Shown: positions 33,046 through 44,122, counted from the stretch's first letter. The stretch is 64,000 bases of DNA from Agrypnia vestita (GCA_016648135.1 JADDOH010005053.1:1-64000); one strand, 5' to 3'. Numbers and translations: made by a program. Notes: generated from the sequence alone by a model not told the origin.

Positions 33046-33524
33046 ATATTTATTCTTTAGGACCGTCATTTTTGACGGATATGCAGCTAGTATATAAATA
33101 AATTGGATTCTTTGCAAATTTCCCTACGCGGGACACAAATAGGAGCATCATAATTGGAATGTTATCATTGATAATAAAAGACATTCTTTGCTTGCAAAAG
33201 AGGTCCAGTGTAGAAACGCCCACATTCCCTGCGATTCCTCTCACACTTATTCCCCCTTTTTCCCGGGGTTGAGGGTGGCGAACCCCACGGAACACGTTCC
33301 CAACGTGGGCAGTTTTGTCGAAGGTTAGAGTGACTCATAAATATGACGAGGGTAACGAAGAGACAACACAACCTTGACATTATCAAAAAATGTATTTTTT
33401 GCTTTGTAATAAGTTGGGTCATCACTCAATAAAAAATTTAGTAATGACAATTTGAAATCTCTATTTATAAATATTTGAATCTACTTGAAACTCAAGTAGA
33501 GATAAAATAGTTTGTTTTTTGATT

Positions 33525-33800
33525 TCTTGCTTGTCTGACGAAAAGACTTTGGATCGATTTTTAACCCTTTTCCCGTGATCTAATCGAGCTGAAAAACTTT
33601 GCAAACAGACTCGTGGCGACGATCAAGAAGATCTATCAAATTTTCGTTAAAAAATTAATAATTATAGTATAATTTTGGATTTTTCAAATTTTTAATGTTT
33701 TTTTTTCACACAACTCACTAAGTTGCATCTGGTAGACACGAAACCCGAAAATGAGAAAGGGAGTATTGTAAAAACTTGGTTTTTATGGGTTAGTTTTTTT
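33525..33800 (+). repeat. Repeat family D, deleted copy
   Basis: ACTTTGGATCGATTTTTAAC, CCCTTTTCCCGTGATC, GACTCGTGGCGACGATC and AGAAGATCTATC at one side; AAACTTGGTTTTTATGGG at the other. It lacks the middle seen in 61018-61540. Confidence 0.7.
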
Positions 33801-33907
33801 TATTCATTTTAATGATCATCGTGAATAATCTCTACTCAATCATATAAAATGACATGTTTATCAGTTAAGATACTTATAAAAATATCATTTTATGCCCTGT
33901 ATTTTGT

Positions 33908-34170
33908 GATCTGTATCTTGACAGTTATTGTATAACATTATAATGCCGCCGTTTGACATTTAAAGTTTGACAGGTTTGAAATTAATGAATTCAATCAATC
34001 AGAAAGCTCTAAAACGTAAACAAACGTTAAGTTATTCACAAATTAATAATTTTTTTACGTTTTAGAGCTTTCCGAATGATTGTGTTCATTAATTTCAAAC
34101 CTGTCAAACTTAAAACGTCAAATTTGGCGGCATTACAATGTTATAAAATAACTGTCAAGATACAGAAATA
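33908..34170. mobile_element. Fold-back MITE (family J)
   Basis: Arms of about 115 bp: TATCTTGACAGTTATTGTA, TTTGACAGGTTTGAAATTAA and AGCTCTAAAACGTAAA recur inverted on the other side. The central loop is about 30 bp. Non-coding. A single arm copy is at 30222-30296. Confidence 0.85.
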
Positions 34171-35118
34171 ACAATATTTTCAGAAAAAATTTTTATAGAA
34201 TTTTTCAGAATATGGCCGTTAGAATTGTCATAGCACATGGCGAGCCACGCACCAGAAGTTTCAAACAAACAAATCGAGAAATCTTGCTATGCTATTTCAT
34301 AACGTATACAAGTCCCAATCAACTCGCGAACTACCTCTACCTGACGCAACGTCTGCTATCATCAGTCGGTACGGGATTCTTCCAAATTTCCAAGCGGCAA
34401 TGCGCCCACCGACCTTGGCAGAATCATTTATTATTATTAATGGCTAAATTACGCAACTGTTTTATTCTTTCACTTTAGGGGAAAAAAATCCGATACAGAA
34501 TGCATAGAGCTACAGCGCCACAAAATTAGTTACTTTCGAAACTCGAATATGACGCAATTTTCGCGCGATATTCTCTCGATGAAGAGAAAAGATTTTGATT
34601 TTTTCGTGCCACGCAGAAAAGTGATGAGTTCATATTCGCTTTATTGTGATTTCAATTATTATTATTATATATTTTTAAGAGGCAGTATCTATATTATAAT
34701 TGCGCTAAAACTGCGGTACAGTAATGTCCTGTTTTCCATTGCCAGCTTAAAAAAAAAAACAAACCGTATGCTTTTTTTGCTTTGAGAAACGAGGTGTACA
34801 GGTCATTTTAAATTTTAATTTTCAATTTCTCAATTTCAAAACGTCAATTTAATTTTTTCTGCGAGCAATTAAATTTTCGAAGTTTGATTTTTAGAAAATA
34901 GAACAAACGTATTGTTTGAAATGTGTCAAAGTTGATAGCATCCACGGGGACAGATCACTGTCTATATTATAAATGATAGCTAATAGCTGCGCAGTGGCCA
35001 CTGTCGACCACACCACAGCGGCCAATACTTACAGTCGATAGCCAATTTTCAGACTCCAATGACCGCGGAGCGAGAATTATGGGTGCGCATCGGCCAGTAC
35101 AGCTGTTAATCCGCAGGG
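34171..35118. other. Unassigned stretch
   Basis: Two plus-strand frames (34212-34478 and 34549-34785) show no recognisable family. The second is driven by AT-rich composition. Confidence 0.35.
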
Positions 35119-35147
35119 CCTAGCAGTAAGCTTGCTGAACTGCTAGG
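35119..35147. repeat. 9-bp hairpin
   Basis: CCTAGCAGT and ACTGCTAGG with an 11-nt loop. Confidence 0.6.
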
Positions 35148-35299
35148 ATTTTTATTATTTTAAGGGACAGAAAGTAAGGAGTCTAGCTTGAGGGTTAACA
35201 ACTTAATCCAAGAAAAATCACCTGTTACGAAAAATGCAAAGAGCCTCGTTGAGACTTTTGCATTCATCTCAGGGCTGCTGAGCTTATAATGATGACGAC

Positions 35300-35345
35300 T
35301 AGCTATAACCCGTAAAAAATGACGTACTTTTATTATATATTTCGG
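35300..35345 (-). mobile_element. Helitron-type 3' end fragment
   Basis: The minus strand reads CGTCATTTTTTACGGGTTAT, AGCTAGT. The hairpin plus CTAG|T matches the ends at 28.1 and 33.1 kb. Confidence 0.45.
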
Positions 35346-35479
35346 CCGCCAATTAAAGCTGTGAAAACAGTGCTATCTAGAGCAGCAAAGCGTCTTCATA
35401 GCTTTAGTGATGGACATTATTAAATAGAGAATTATGCTTTTTGTAACACATTTTAGACACCTCGTAATTATTAATGCCA

Positions 35480-35600
35480 TCTGGTATCGTTAAAGCCCTG
35501 GGCCATCCTATAAAAATATTTCCGTAGGTTTCCTCATATAAATAGCTTCATCTCTGTGATATTTCTATAATTTATCGCCATTAATAATAATAATCTATTT
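35480..35600 (+). repeat. Repeat family E fragment
   Basis: CCCTGGGCCATCCTATAAAA and TAAATAGCTTCATCTCTGTG as in 12775-13075. Confidence 0.5.
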
Positions 35601-35751
35601 TTTTACTTCATTTTATATGTAGGTATGTATTTTTGAAATGTTCAAAAAAAAAATATTATTGTTATGATATTTTGGGCGGGGTCTGCGATGATAGATAAAT
35701 ACTTGATAAGGAAGTTTTGGTCGTTGGTTTAGTATGTTTAATCAATAAAAT

Positions 35752-36012
35752 AGGTTAACTTAGTTCTGTGACAAATTCGAAAGGGAACACACGATACATT
35801 GCATCTACATCGATATGCTTGTTTATCAGAAAAGGTTATGTTAATTATGTAATAAATTCGCCGGGGGATATTGCATTTTGCACCTTTCTCTATCGATACG
35901 TTTCATCATTGGAAAAAGTCATCTTAGTTCTGTGAAAGAGATTCGAATGGGAATGGTACCTACATAGACATAGACATCTTCATCGATGTGCTTGTTCATC
36001 AGGATAGGTTAT
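35752..36012 (+). repeat. Diverged tandem duplication
   Basis: Blocks CTTAGTTCTGTGACAAATTC...CATCGATATGCTTGTTTATC and CTTAGTTCTGTGAAAGAG...CATCGATGTGCTTGTTCATC repeat about 170 bp apart. Function unknown. Confidence 0.55.
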
Positions 36013-36254
36013 GAGTAGGGAATGCAATCCCGATCCCGCGAGATCTCGAGGCATTTTACGAGGTCAATCCCGAACCGAAAAATCGGACGAGATTATCGGG
36101 GTTGATCAACATTTTTTATGTTTTGTATGTTTAATTGTGTATGTATATAGAGCTTTTAATAAGTACCTACTTAAAACTTATGTTCATGTCACATTCAAAT
36201 AATGAAAATAGCTTTGAATAATATTTGGTGTATTTTATCAACCAAACATATTAA

Positions 36255-36345
36255 TAAAATAGAGTAGCTTGTTGGTCTTGTGGTTACGACTCTCGCCTCG
36301 TGATCCAAAGGTCGCGGGTTCGAACCTCACTCCAGACTAGCAAGT
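36255..36345 (+). mobile_element. tRNA-derived SINE head
   Basis: TTGGTCTTGTGGTTACGAC (A-box region), CTCGCCTCGTGATCC and GGGTTCGAACCTC (B box) are in tRNA order. It continues into CTAGCAAGTTA like the other SINEs. The cloverleaf is not complete. Confidence 0.7.
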
Positions 36346-36351
36346 TAAGGT

Positions 36352-37115
36352 ACAGATACACATGCTTCTTTACTGGCATGCTAATGAGCATGCCACTAAT
36401 AAGCACGCCCTAACAACTGTACACACTTGCTCATTACTGGCATGCTTATTAGTGGCATGCTCATAAATAAGCATGCCCAAAGCTAACAATCAAACACACA
36501 TGCTTATTAGTGGCATGCTCTTGTCATGGAATAGAGACGCTCTTGTTCAAAATGGAAACTTTGCGACTGAAATAGAAAATTCAAGTCAACCAATAAATCA
36601 AAAAAGTTCCCGAGTTTCCATCCGCACATTTTTGATTTTAGTTTTTATAATTTTTATTGTAAGATTTGAATCATTCATGCCTATTAATAAAGTTTCGTAA
36701 AAATTATTTCTCACTATATTATTTTTACACAACGGTGACCGAGTATTCCATAGACATTCGTGATTCCTATAATAAGTTACGAAAAGTAATGTTTTATCAT
36801 CTCCCCAACGCGCCATATTTGTTTCATCTGTCGCGGACTGAGAAGATCGCATCGATAATACTAGCCGCGAAGCCCGCGAATGACATAAGCATGCTCATAA
36901 ATAAGCAAGTCTGTTCACACATGCTCCAAAGATACCCCTTCTCTATGGTGAATGACAGTGGCATGCTTATAAATCAACCGGCGGTTGATTTTTGAGCATG
37001 CCACTAGGTGGCATGCTCATTTCTAGCAATGTGCGTACACACATGCCACTAATAAGCTTGCCATTGTCAAAGTCGATACTGCGCATGCTCACGTGCCACT
37101 AAAGAAGCATGTGTA
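36352..37115. mobile_element. Inverted-repeat element rich in GCATGC (family I)
   Basis: Ends CAGATACACATGCTTCTTTA and, inverted, CTGATACACATGCTTCTTTA. Both subterminal zones carry many copies of a GCATGCTTATTAGTGGCATG motif in alternating orientation. A hAT-like origin is possible, but no duplication was found. The centre holds a block shared with 8.88-9.25 kb. A stray end lies at 38354-38370. Confidence 0.65.
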
Positions 37116-37558
37116 TCAGACGCCTTAGAGTATCTACAATATATAGAGGGATAATAAAGCATTTTACCAAACCTTTATACGTGGTAAAATAGAGCTTACT
37201 CAGTTTAAACAATATGGCGACACATGAAAGAAAAAGAGACAAAAAAACATCACCCGGTCTAATCCGTCTTTTATTGTTTTGTAGCCGTTTTCTTTGCCCT
37301 CTAATAAAGCCATAGAAAAAGATCATATTTAGAGGGCACAATCGATCTGTCAGATTTGTTGTGTTATTTTGGATACTTATTCCGCGTATTCTACGCATAT
37401 TATACAGGCAATCAATATCCTATAACATTTTGAATCATTTCGTTCATTCCATATTTAATGTTGATGGACATCACTACTCTGGCGTTCGCGCAATAAAGTA
37501 TAGCATTTGTCCTCCAATGTTTAGCTGTCATTAATTACGAAACTTCATGTAAGTCTAA

Positions 37559-38314
37559 AGCCATGTATTCACTAGGGGACAAATCGCGAAACATTCCGCT
37601 CGGCATGTCGCATCAACATCTACGCTCATGTTTCGGGGACAATGACGCGGCCATTTGACGTGTACACACCGGGACTCGCATATCTTGTCGCGGAAATGTC
37701 ACCCGATGAGCTTATGTTGACAACTGCGGTATCTCATTTGGCGAAAACGGGGTTCCGCGCAATTCGAAATGTTTTTTTGGGTCGCAAATAAACGAGGTTT
37801 TACTGTAGTAAATTGAATATTATTAAAAACAAGGTCCTTTTTGCAAATAATTATTGTTTTCCAGACGTCGCGGAAATATATCGCCCTATGAGGTTATGAT
37901 GATAGCCGCGTATCTGTTTATGTTAATGAGTTTATCGAAAAGTAAGAGGAGAAAAAAGAGGAGAATGCAAAATTATTTACTGCAAAGAGAAAGAAGGACG
38001 GACATTCTATGCGATCTTCGATCGATACAGCTCGATGAGTTCAAGAACGATTTCGTTTCACCGCATTGTCATCTTGACAGATACAGCGCATGCGTATTCA
38101 CCTGTAAACATACCACGTGGTACTGACGCTCCGCGGAATGTTGCAGTGAGTACGCTCGGGTACCGTGCGCATGGCAACGTTGCCACGGCACGTAGAAATG
38201 CCGCGCTATGTTGCGCGCGAGGTCGCGGAACAGTGCACGACGTTGCAACGTCACGTAGACTCTATGCCGCGCGTGCTGTTGAGGGACAATTTGTCCCCTA
38301 GTGAATACATGGCT
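37559..38314 (+). mobile_element. Harbinger-type element, copy 1
   Basis: Termini AGCCATGTATTCACTAGGGG and inverse, exact TAA duplication (37556-37558 and 38315-38317). The interior encodes part of a PIF/Harbinger transposase N-terminus (KSKRRKKRRMQNYLLQRERR) with frame breaks. Five copies lie in the window and are very similar, so the family was active recently. No DDE domain is present in any copy, so all depend on a transposase encoded elsewhere. Confidence 0.88.
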
Positions 38315-38688
38315 TAAACGTCAAAAGTGCCTTCATAGAGTGGCCGTACTGTAATAAGCATGTGTATCAGTACCTATATGAAAAACATGCTAATGACGTG
38401 TTCACGGTTATTTGTAATATAATTAGTGTTGTGAAAATTAACCGACTGATTTAAAAGATGCCAACGATGACTCATTGATTAGTATTTAATTGGTAAACAG
38501 GAAATGCATGCGTCCATTGCATATTATCAGCTGATGTCGAGATTATCCGACGAAAACCCGATAACAAATTTCTTAATGACTCAACCGTTTGTATGTAAAA
38601 ACCAGATCATAAAAATTATGTTGAGAGATCTAACATATTTTGTGAACTTTTTTCTAGATTAATTAATATACAGGGTGTAACTAACTAA

Positions 38689-39036
38689 CTAACCAACACG
38701 CCGTTTCCTGCAGGGGTAGGCAGAGAGGATTGAAAGCCACACTCTTCTATCGTGGCACACCACTTTTGCTTCGGCCACATTCATACGTCTTCTCATACAC
38801 GTTCTACGATTGTTGCGGCTTTTAACAGGGCCATCCTCAAATACTTGTAGTACCTGATCGCGCCAGGTCTTTCGCGGACGCCCTCTATTCCTGTTGCCTT
38901 CAACATTCGCCTCATATATTTTCTTAACCATCCTTTCCTCGTTCATACGTTCCACACGACCAAACCATCTCAGCACTCCTTTCTTTATTCTATCTACCAC
39001 ACTACAGCCAGCATTGCATTCACTTCTAATTTGATG
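38689..39036 (-). pseudogene. LINE ORF2 C-terminus, open frame
   Basis: Reading minus from 39036: SVVDRIKKGVLRWFGRVERM, then KKIYEANVEGNRNRGRPRKT, ending VVCHDRRVWLSILSAYP. The frame is intact to 38689 but covers only the last ~115 residues of ORF2. The ORF extends to an ATG at 39150, but those residues come from the adjacent fold-back arm. A TTAG-type repeat follows the 3' end (38680-38695). Same family as 7288-7489 and 48982-49352. Confidence 0.85.
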
Positions 39037-39054
39037 TGATAAGACGAAAGTTAT

Positions 39055-39505
39055 GGGTGTAACAGAGCTAGTCAATAATACTTTACAGGTGGATGAGTCG
39101 AAAATGTTCAAGCAACCATGACCTAATATCAAAGTTTGCATTTTTCCCATATTTTTGACTTATTTTTTGTAAAACGTTGGACTATCATTATATCTAATAT
39201 GAAAAAAGCATTCCTTTTAATACAAGTCAAATAAAATGATAAAAACCTTCCGTTTCCAATTGACAATTGAAAACATTCCAATTCCAATTATATTGAAACG
39301 AATTAATTTTTCGTAATCGATAAAAGTTACTGTAATGATACGTTTTGTAAAAAATAATTCAGAAATATTTTTAAAAAAATGCAAACTTTGATATTGCATA
39401 ACTCCATAACTATTGATATTCGGTCATGGTTGCTTGGAAATTTTCGACTCATAATCAAGGCAGGAATACACCTATAAAGTATTGTGGACTAGCTCTGTTA
39501 CACCC
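39055..39505. mobile_element. Fold-back element (family Q), GGGTGTAACAG type
   Basis: GGGTGTAACAGAGCTAGTC at 39055 is inverted at 39487-39505. The interior shares the AGTCGAAAATGTTCAAGC, ATCAAAGTTTGCATTTTT and TAAAAGTTACTGTAATGATA blocks with 13416-13934. Confidence 0.75.
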
Positions 39506-39577
39506 GTACATATACGAGCTCAACGGGAAAACATGCTCCAATAGACGTTGTGCATCCGTGAAATGTAAAGTTTTTCA

Positions 39578-39730
39578 ATTTCAAATATACAATTTCAAGA
39601 TTAATGTAAAATTTCAAGATTAATGTAAAATTTCAAGATTAATGTAAATTTCCAAAATTAATGTATAATTTCAAAATTCATGTCAAATTTCAAGAATAAT
39701 GTAAATTTTCAAGATTAGTATAAAGTTTCC
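39578..39730 (+). repeat. ~20-bp tandem repeat
   Basis: About seven units of AATTTCAAGATTAATGTAAA. The first three are nearly perfect, the later ones diverged. Confidence 0.85.
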
Positions 39731-40080
39731 CCTCCCAAAAAATTGGTGCCATTTTAATCGTCAGACATAACATTAAGGGGTAAAGAGGCATCAAAAGTAA
39801 ATACAATTTTTTTACGTAATTTCCACATATAAAATCAACCACGTAAATTGTTAATTATGTTTCGTAAACAAATTATTTTGAAAAATTCAAAATGGTGGAG
39901 TAGTGTACCGATCCGCAATGGTTCTTCCGCGACGCGCGCAGCTGGTGGAGATAATCAGAAAGGTTTTTTTTTACGTGTAACATGTTTACGCTTGATTAAT
40001 GGGCCTAGTATCGCGAATGCGACGGAAACGTGTAACAGGAAGTAGGACAAATCCAGCGCAATACTAAGAGATACTCCGCA

Positions 40081-40130
40081 GCCGCAGACTTCTTTACCGA
40101 CTCATCCAAGTCGGTAAAGAAGTCTACGGC
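40081..40130. repeat. 17-bp perfect hairpin
   Basis: AGACTTCTTTACCGACT (40086-40102), 6-nt loop, exact inverse (40109-40125). One mismatch further out, GCC/GGC extends the stem. No enclosing element was found. Confidence 0.8.
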
Positions 40131-40318
40131 TCAAGCGGCCGGCATGAATGAAAGAAAAAAATGGCGCCGCACACGTAGGAAACGCGACCCGGGATATTAC
40201 AAATTATGACCAAGCCGTCATCATTTAACATCTATGGTTGAAACTTGCAGTTGAATACTGTTCTCTGCAACACCATACTGAAGAAAACATTGAAGATGCC
40301 AACGTAAGTGGTATATAA

Positions 40319-41078
40319 AGCCATGTATTCACTAGGGGACAAATCGCGAAACATTCCGCTCGGCATGTCGCATCAACATCTACGCTCATGTTTCGGGGAC
40401 AATGACGCGGTCATTTGACGTGTACACACCGGGACTCGCATATCTTGTCGCGGAAATGTCACCCGATGAGGTTATGTTGACAGCTGCGGTATCTCATTTG
40501 GCGAAAACGGGGTTCCGCGCAATTCGAAATGTTTTTTTGGGTCGCAATTTCAAATTAACGAGGTTTTACTGTAGTAAATTGAATATTATTAAAAACAAGG
40601 TTCCTTTTGCAAATAATTATTGTTTTCCACACGTCGCGGAAATGTCGCCCTATGAGGTTATGATGACAACTGCGTATCTGTTTATGTTAATGAGTTTATC
40701 GAAACGTAAGAGGAGAAAAAAGAGGAGAATGCGAAATTATTTACTGCAAAGAGAAAGAAGGACGGACATTCTATGCGATCTTCGATCGATACAGCCCGAT
40801 GAGTTCAATAACAATTTCGTTTCCCCACACTGTCATCTTGACAGATACAGCGCATGCGTATTCACTTGTAAACATACCACGTGGTACTGACGCTCCGCGT
40901 AATGTTGCAGGGAGCTCGCTCGGGTACCGTGCGCATGGCAACGTTGCCACGGCACGTAGAAATGCCGCACTATGTTGTGCGCGCCGCCGCGGAAAAGTGC
41001 ACGACGTTGCAACGTCACGTAGACTCTATGCCGCGCGTGATGTTGAGGGCCAATTTGTCCCCTAGTGAATACATGGCT
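40319..41078 (+). mobile_element. Harbinger-type element, copy 2 (best preserved)
   Basis: Same termini as copy 1. Flanks TAA on the left and TTA on the right. This copy keeps the longest interior frame. Left and right inner portions carry a duplicated block, AATGTCACCCGATGAGG and AATGTCGCCCTATGAGG, about 190 bp apart. Confidence 0.88.
40402..40890 (+). pseudogene. Harbinger transposase N-terminal fragment, 162 codons
   Basis: The C-terminal part (residues ~112-150) reads KRKRRKKRRMRNYLLQRERR, then DILCDLRSIQPDEFNN. This resembles the basic start of PIF/Harbinger nucleases (RR-x-W-x-x-P-x-L-x-x-R, followed by a short acidic 'F' block). It lacks the DDE catalytic domain. The first ~90 residues contain a repeat of the MSPxEVM block, which suggests a duplicated segment. 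The same frame is shorter or broken in the other copies. Whether a protein is made is unknown. Confidence 0.55.
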
Positions 41079-41418
41079 TTAGTGTCCACAGAATAATAAT
41101 TAATTCAAACTAAATTTCTGTTCATTTCTTAATTTACAGAGATAAGCAAATCAAAAGCGGATAAGTGATGTGTTGGTACGTAGTGGATAAAGTATTAATA
41201 AATATTTTTTTGCAATTGATATTGTAATATAGCAAACATTTAAAATTTGAGGTTAATTCCTTTTAATGCCGTGTCGATCAATCCTTTTCAAATTGAAACA
41301 TAAAATATTAATAAATTTATTAAAAAAACCGGCAATTTCCCAAATAATAATAATAATAATATCCTAAATCTATAAAAATTGACGAAACATCACCAATCGA
41401 GAAGTTGACAAAACTAAT

Positions 41419-41732
41419 GGAATAAGTCAAAAATACAACCGAACTTGAATTTTTATGAAAAAAAAATTGTTCCTGGCGTAAAAATTGGCCTTTTCCCTAC
41501 CTGATACAACATCTAGACTTAACGTTAATTTTCTATGATTTCTTGTTTTATTATATGGGCATCTTTATAGCGTGAAGTGTCAAAATGTATCATTTTTAAA
41601 CTTGAAATAACTGCTTTTAAACCAGCAAGCGGGAAAATTTGACTTCATTTATGCAATCAAGTCCCTTTATTACACCAGGAACAATTTTTCTTTCATCCAA
41701 ATTCAAGTTCGGTTGTATTCTTGACTATAGCC
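41419..41732. mobile_element. MITE with 8-bp duplication AAACTAAT
   Basis: Ends GGAATAAGTCAAAAATACAA and, inverted, GGCTATAGTCAAGAATACAA. The arms continue for about 55 bp (CCGAACTTGAAT, AAAATTGTTCCTGG). AAACTAAT lies at 41411-41418 and 41733-41740. The octamer suggests a hAT-like mechanism. Confidence 0.88.
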
Positions 41733-42099
41733 AAACTAATAACCGAGGAGTTCTAATTCGATTCTCAGTAAGGGTCACACTTACATAATTTTCTCAAACT
41801 TGGGTGTTTTTAAGATATGTTACGCTACAGTAATTGGGCTTCATGGCCTGATAAAAAAATATCTGTAGTTAAACTGTTATTAACATTTGTGAAAATAGAT
41901 TGTTTGATCGTTATTTACTATTTTCACGTAACCATTAGATACCGATAACCAACGATCAAACAGTGAGTTTTCGACAATTAACTATAAAGGTTATTTCTGA
42001 CTAAGTTTATCATACGTTAATGTGATGTATATGAAATCATTGAATGATTTGACAGTCACTTCGTGGTGGAACATTTAATTTTAAATGTAATTTTTAATC

Positions 42100-42600
42100 A
42101 AGACATGTTATAGACGTCTCACAGAGACATGGAAAGTAGGGGAATAATCCAAGAATATGGTCCCGTTGTTCATACAATGAAAATAAGTATTTCACTCATT
42201 TATAATTTAATGTTAATTTAATCTAACAACTAAACAAACCAAACCTAATAACCTAACCTAACCTCATATATTGCCTATGAAATGTCAAAAAATGCAGTGC
42301 ATTTTTCGAAACTTTGAAGTGTAATATCTTATTTAATACTTACTTTTTAAACGTAAATTATCTTTCATTTTGTTATTAGTACATTCAATAATATAGTGAA
42401 ATACTCACTATCGTTGTATATGCAATGGGACCATTATCTTGGATTTAGCCAAAGTAGGTATGGAAGTCTTTGGGTGTTTATAGGGCTTGCGACTTGCGAC
42501 CTGTCGTATGGCTGGCTTAAGTGATCACTTTACGCAATGCAACGTTCATCAATTCCGCCCATGATTGACCACCACGTGTGTCAAATTTTTGAAAGTTGTA
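42100..42600 (-). repeat. Repeat family E, split by a MITE
   Basis: GTCTCACAGAGACATGG lies to the left of the MITE at 42141 and TATGGAAGTCTTTGGG...GCTTAAGTGATCACTTT to the right. Together they match the order in the other family E copies on the opposite strand. Confidence 0.55.
42141..42450. mobile_element. MITE with 8-bp duplication AAAGTAGG
   Basis: GGAATAATCCAAGAATATGG and, inverted, GGCTAAATCCAAGATAATGG at the ends. AAAGTAGG lies at 42133-42140 and 42451-42458. The subterminal CCATTG...AAGTATTTCACT block is also inverted. The end bases resemble those of the MITE at 41419. Confidence 0.9.
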
Positions 42601-42604
42601 TAAT

Positions 42605-42795
42605 AGATATCAGTAGGTGAGAAGGTTTGGATATCATGAGATTTGAGTTCGGGGGATTTTGGCAGATAACAGGTAATACAGGTACAAGAAAATGAATAGG
42701 CAAAACGTAAAAATAACAAACCTAATTTTTAATGCGTTCAACGAGACAATACTAAACACTCATATTAATCATTGTCAGTTTCGCGGGACACTTCT
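42605..42795 (+). repeat. Repeat family P, copy
   Basis: AAGGTTTGGATATCATGAGA, CAGGTAATACAGGTACAAG and GTTCAACGAGACAATACT match 23.44-23.68 kb. Confidence 0.6.
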
Positions 42796-42818
42796 TCCTT
42801 CAAACGCTTTGAGCTATA

Positions 42819-43574
42819 AGCCATGTATTCACTAGGGGACAAATCGCGAAACATTCCGCGCGGGATGTCGCATCAACTTCTACGTTCATGTTTCGGGGAC
42901 AATGACGCGGTCATTTGACGTGTACACACCGGGACTCGCATATCTTGTCGCGGAAATGTCACCCGATGAGGTTATGTTGACAGCTGCGGTATCTCATTTG
43001 GCGAAAACGTGGTTCCCCGCAATTCGAAATGTTTTTTTGGGTCGCAATTTCAAATTAACGAGGTTTTACTGTAGCAAATTGAATATTATTAAAAATAAGG
43101 TCCTTTTTGCAAATAATTCTGTTTTCCATACGTCGCGGAAATGTCGCCCTATGAGGTTATGACAGCTTCGTATCTGTTTATGTTAATGAGTTTATCGAAA
43201 CGTAAGAGGAGAAAAAAGAGGAGAATGCGAAATTATTTACTGCAAAGAGAAAGAAGGACGGACATTCTATGCGATCTTCGATCGATACAGCTCGATGAGT
43301 TCAAGAACAAATTCGTTTCCCCACATTGTCATCTTGACAAATACAGCGCATGCGTATTCACTTGTAAACACACCACGTGGTACTGACGCTCCGCGTAATG
43401 TTGCAGTGAGCTCGCTCGGGTACCGTGCGCAAGGCAACGTTGCCACGGCACGTAGAAATGCCGCGCTATGTTGTGCGCGATATCGCGGAACAGTGCATGA
43501 CGTTGCAACGTCACGTAGACTCTATGCCGCGCGTGCTGTTGAGGGACAATTTGTCCCCTAGTGAATACATGGCT
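42819..43574 (+). mobile_element. Harbinger-type element, copy 3
   Basis: Same termini. Flanked by ATA on both sides (42816-42818 and 43575-43577), which is not the usual TWA. The transposase fragment is split near 43130 by a short deletion. The 88-codon frame at 43295-43561 is conserved in position. Confidence 0.87.
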
Positions 43575-43714
43575 ATATAATAAATGAATCATGTCATTTA
43601 CGTTATAGTAACAAATCTGAATTTTATTTTTAGTTAGTTTAACAATATTCCCCGATACCGTGATATATTTAAACGCCTTACTCACACATTTTTTTATACC
43701 TATATTATGTGTTA

Positions 43715-44085
43715 CTAGCTGTGCCCGCGCGGCTGATTTTTAATACACTGTTCGGATTCTCCTTCCAGAACTTTCAAGAAATTTATCGAATGACCTTCTA
43801 TACACACTGACACATTCCGCCACTCAGTTTAGAACCTTATACAACTTTCGGGAATTTTCTAGAACCTTCTTATTACAGAACTTTCTAGAGCAGGTTTTTC
43901 CGGAACCTTCTAGACTCATCGACACAGTCGGCTCGCCTATTTTGAAATATTCTGAAGCATTTGCGGCCTTCCCATAACAAAACAATCTGCTAAAAAGCAC
44001 ATTTTAGTCACCCACTCCCACCCACGCGAAGCCACCCCCACCAAACTCGCATATTTTCGATGTGACACCAAGGGCTATACACCCT
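43715..44085 (-). mobile_element. Helitron, minus orientation, HSE-rich
   Basis: On the minus strand the 3' end is GCCGCGCGGGCACAG, CTAG, before T (43714). Within it, runs of alternating TTC and GAA triplets spaced by two bases occur at 43763-43780 (TTCCAGAACTTTCAAGAA), 43857-43869 and 43898-43910. The 5' end is not sharply defined and merges into a TA repeat. No Rep/helicase is encoded. Confidence 0.65.

Positions 44086-44087
<2 letters not shown>

Positions 44088-44121
<34 letters not shown>
44088..44121. repeat. (TA)n microsatellite
   Basis: About 17 TA units between the two inverted Helitrons. Confidence 0.9.

Positions 44122-44122
<1 letters not shown>

Larger units (their letters stand above)
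32615..33092 (+). mobile_element. SINE/Helitron-type composite
   Basis: TTCGTTGTCTGTCCGTCC at the left, GGCCGGAGATGGGGCTTG and AGCAAAGACGCGAACC in the middle, a (TA)n run (32866-32890), a second tRNA-like SINE (32960-33045), and CCGTCATTTTTGACGG, ATATG, CAGCTAG at the right end (33062-33090). The right end has the hairpin plus CTAG|T of a Helitron. The SINE probably inserted into this element. Confidence 0.5.

Noticed and set aside
36255..36345. Possible tRNA gene
   Set aside because: The B box is perfect, but the cloverleaf is incomplete and the same sequence continues into a SINE body found at three other loci.
38035..38301. 88-codon frame as an independent gene
   Set aside because: Overlaps the transposase fragment in another phase in nearly identical young copies; openness is not evidence of function.
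39036..39150. N-terminal 38 residues of the ORF at 38689-39150
   Set aside because: They are translated from the arm of the adjacent fold-back element, so the ATG at 39150 is not a LINE start.
42244..42265. CCTAATAACCTAACCTAACCT resembling the insect telomere repeat
   Set aside because: Only about three imperfect units lie inside a MITE (42141-42450). This is too short for telomeric DNA and common by chance in insect sequence.
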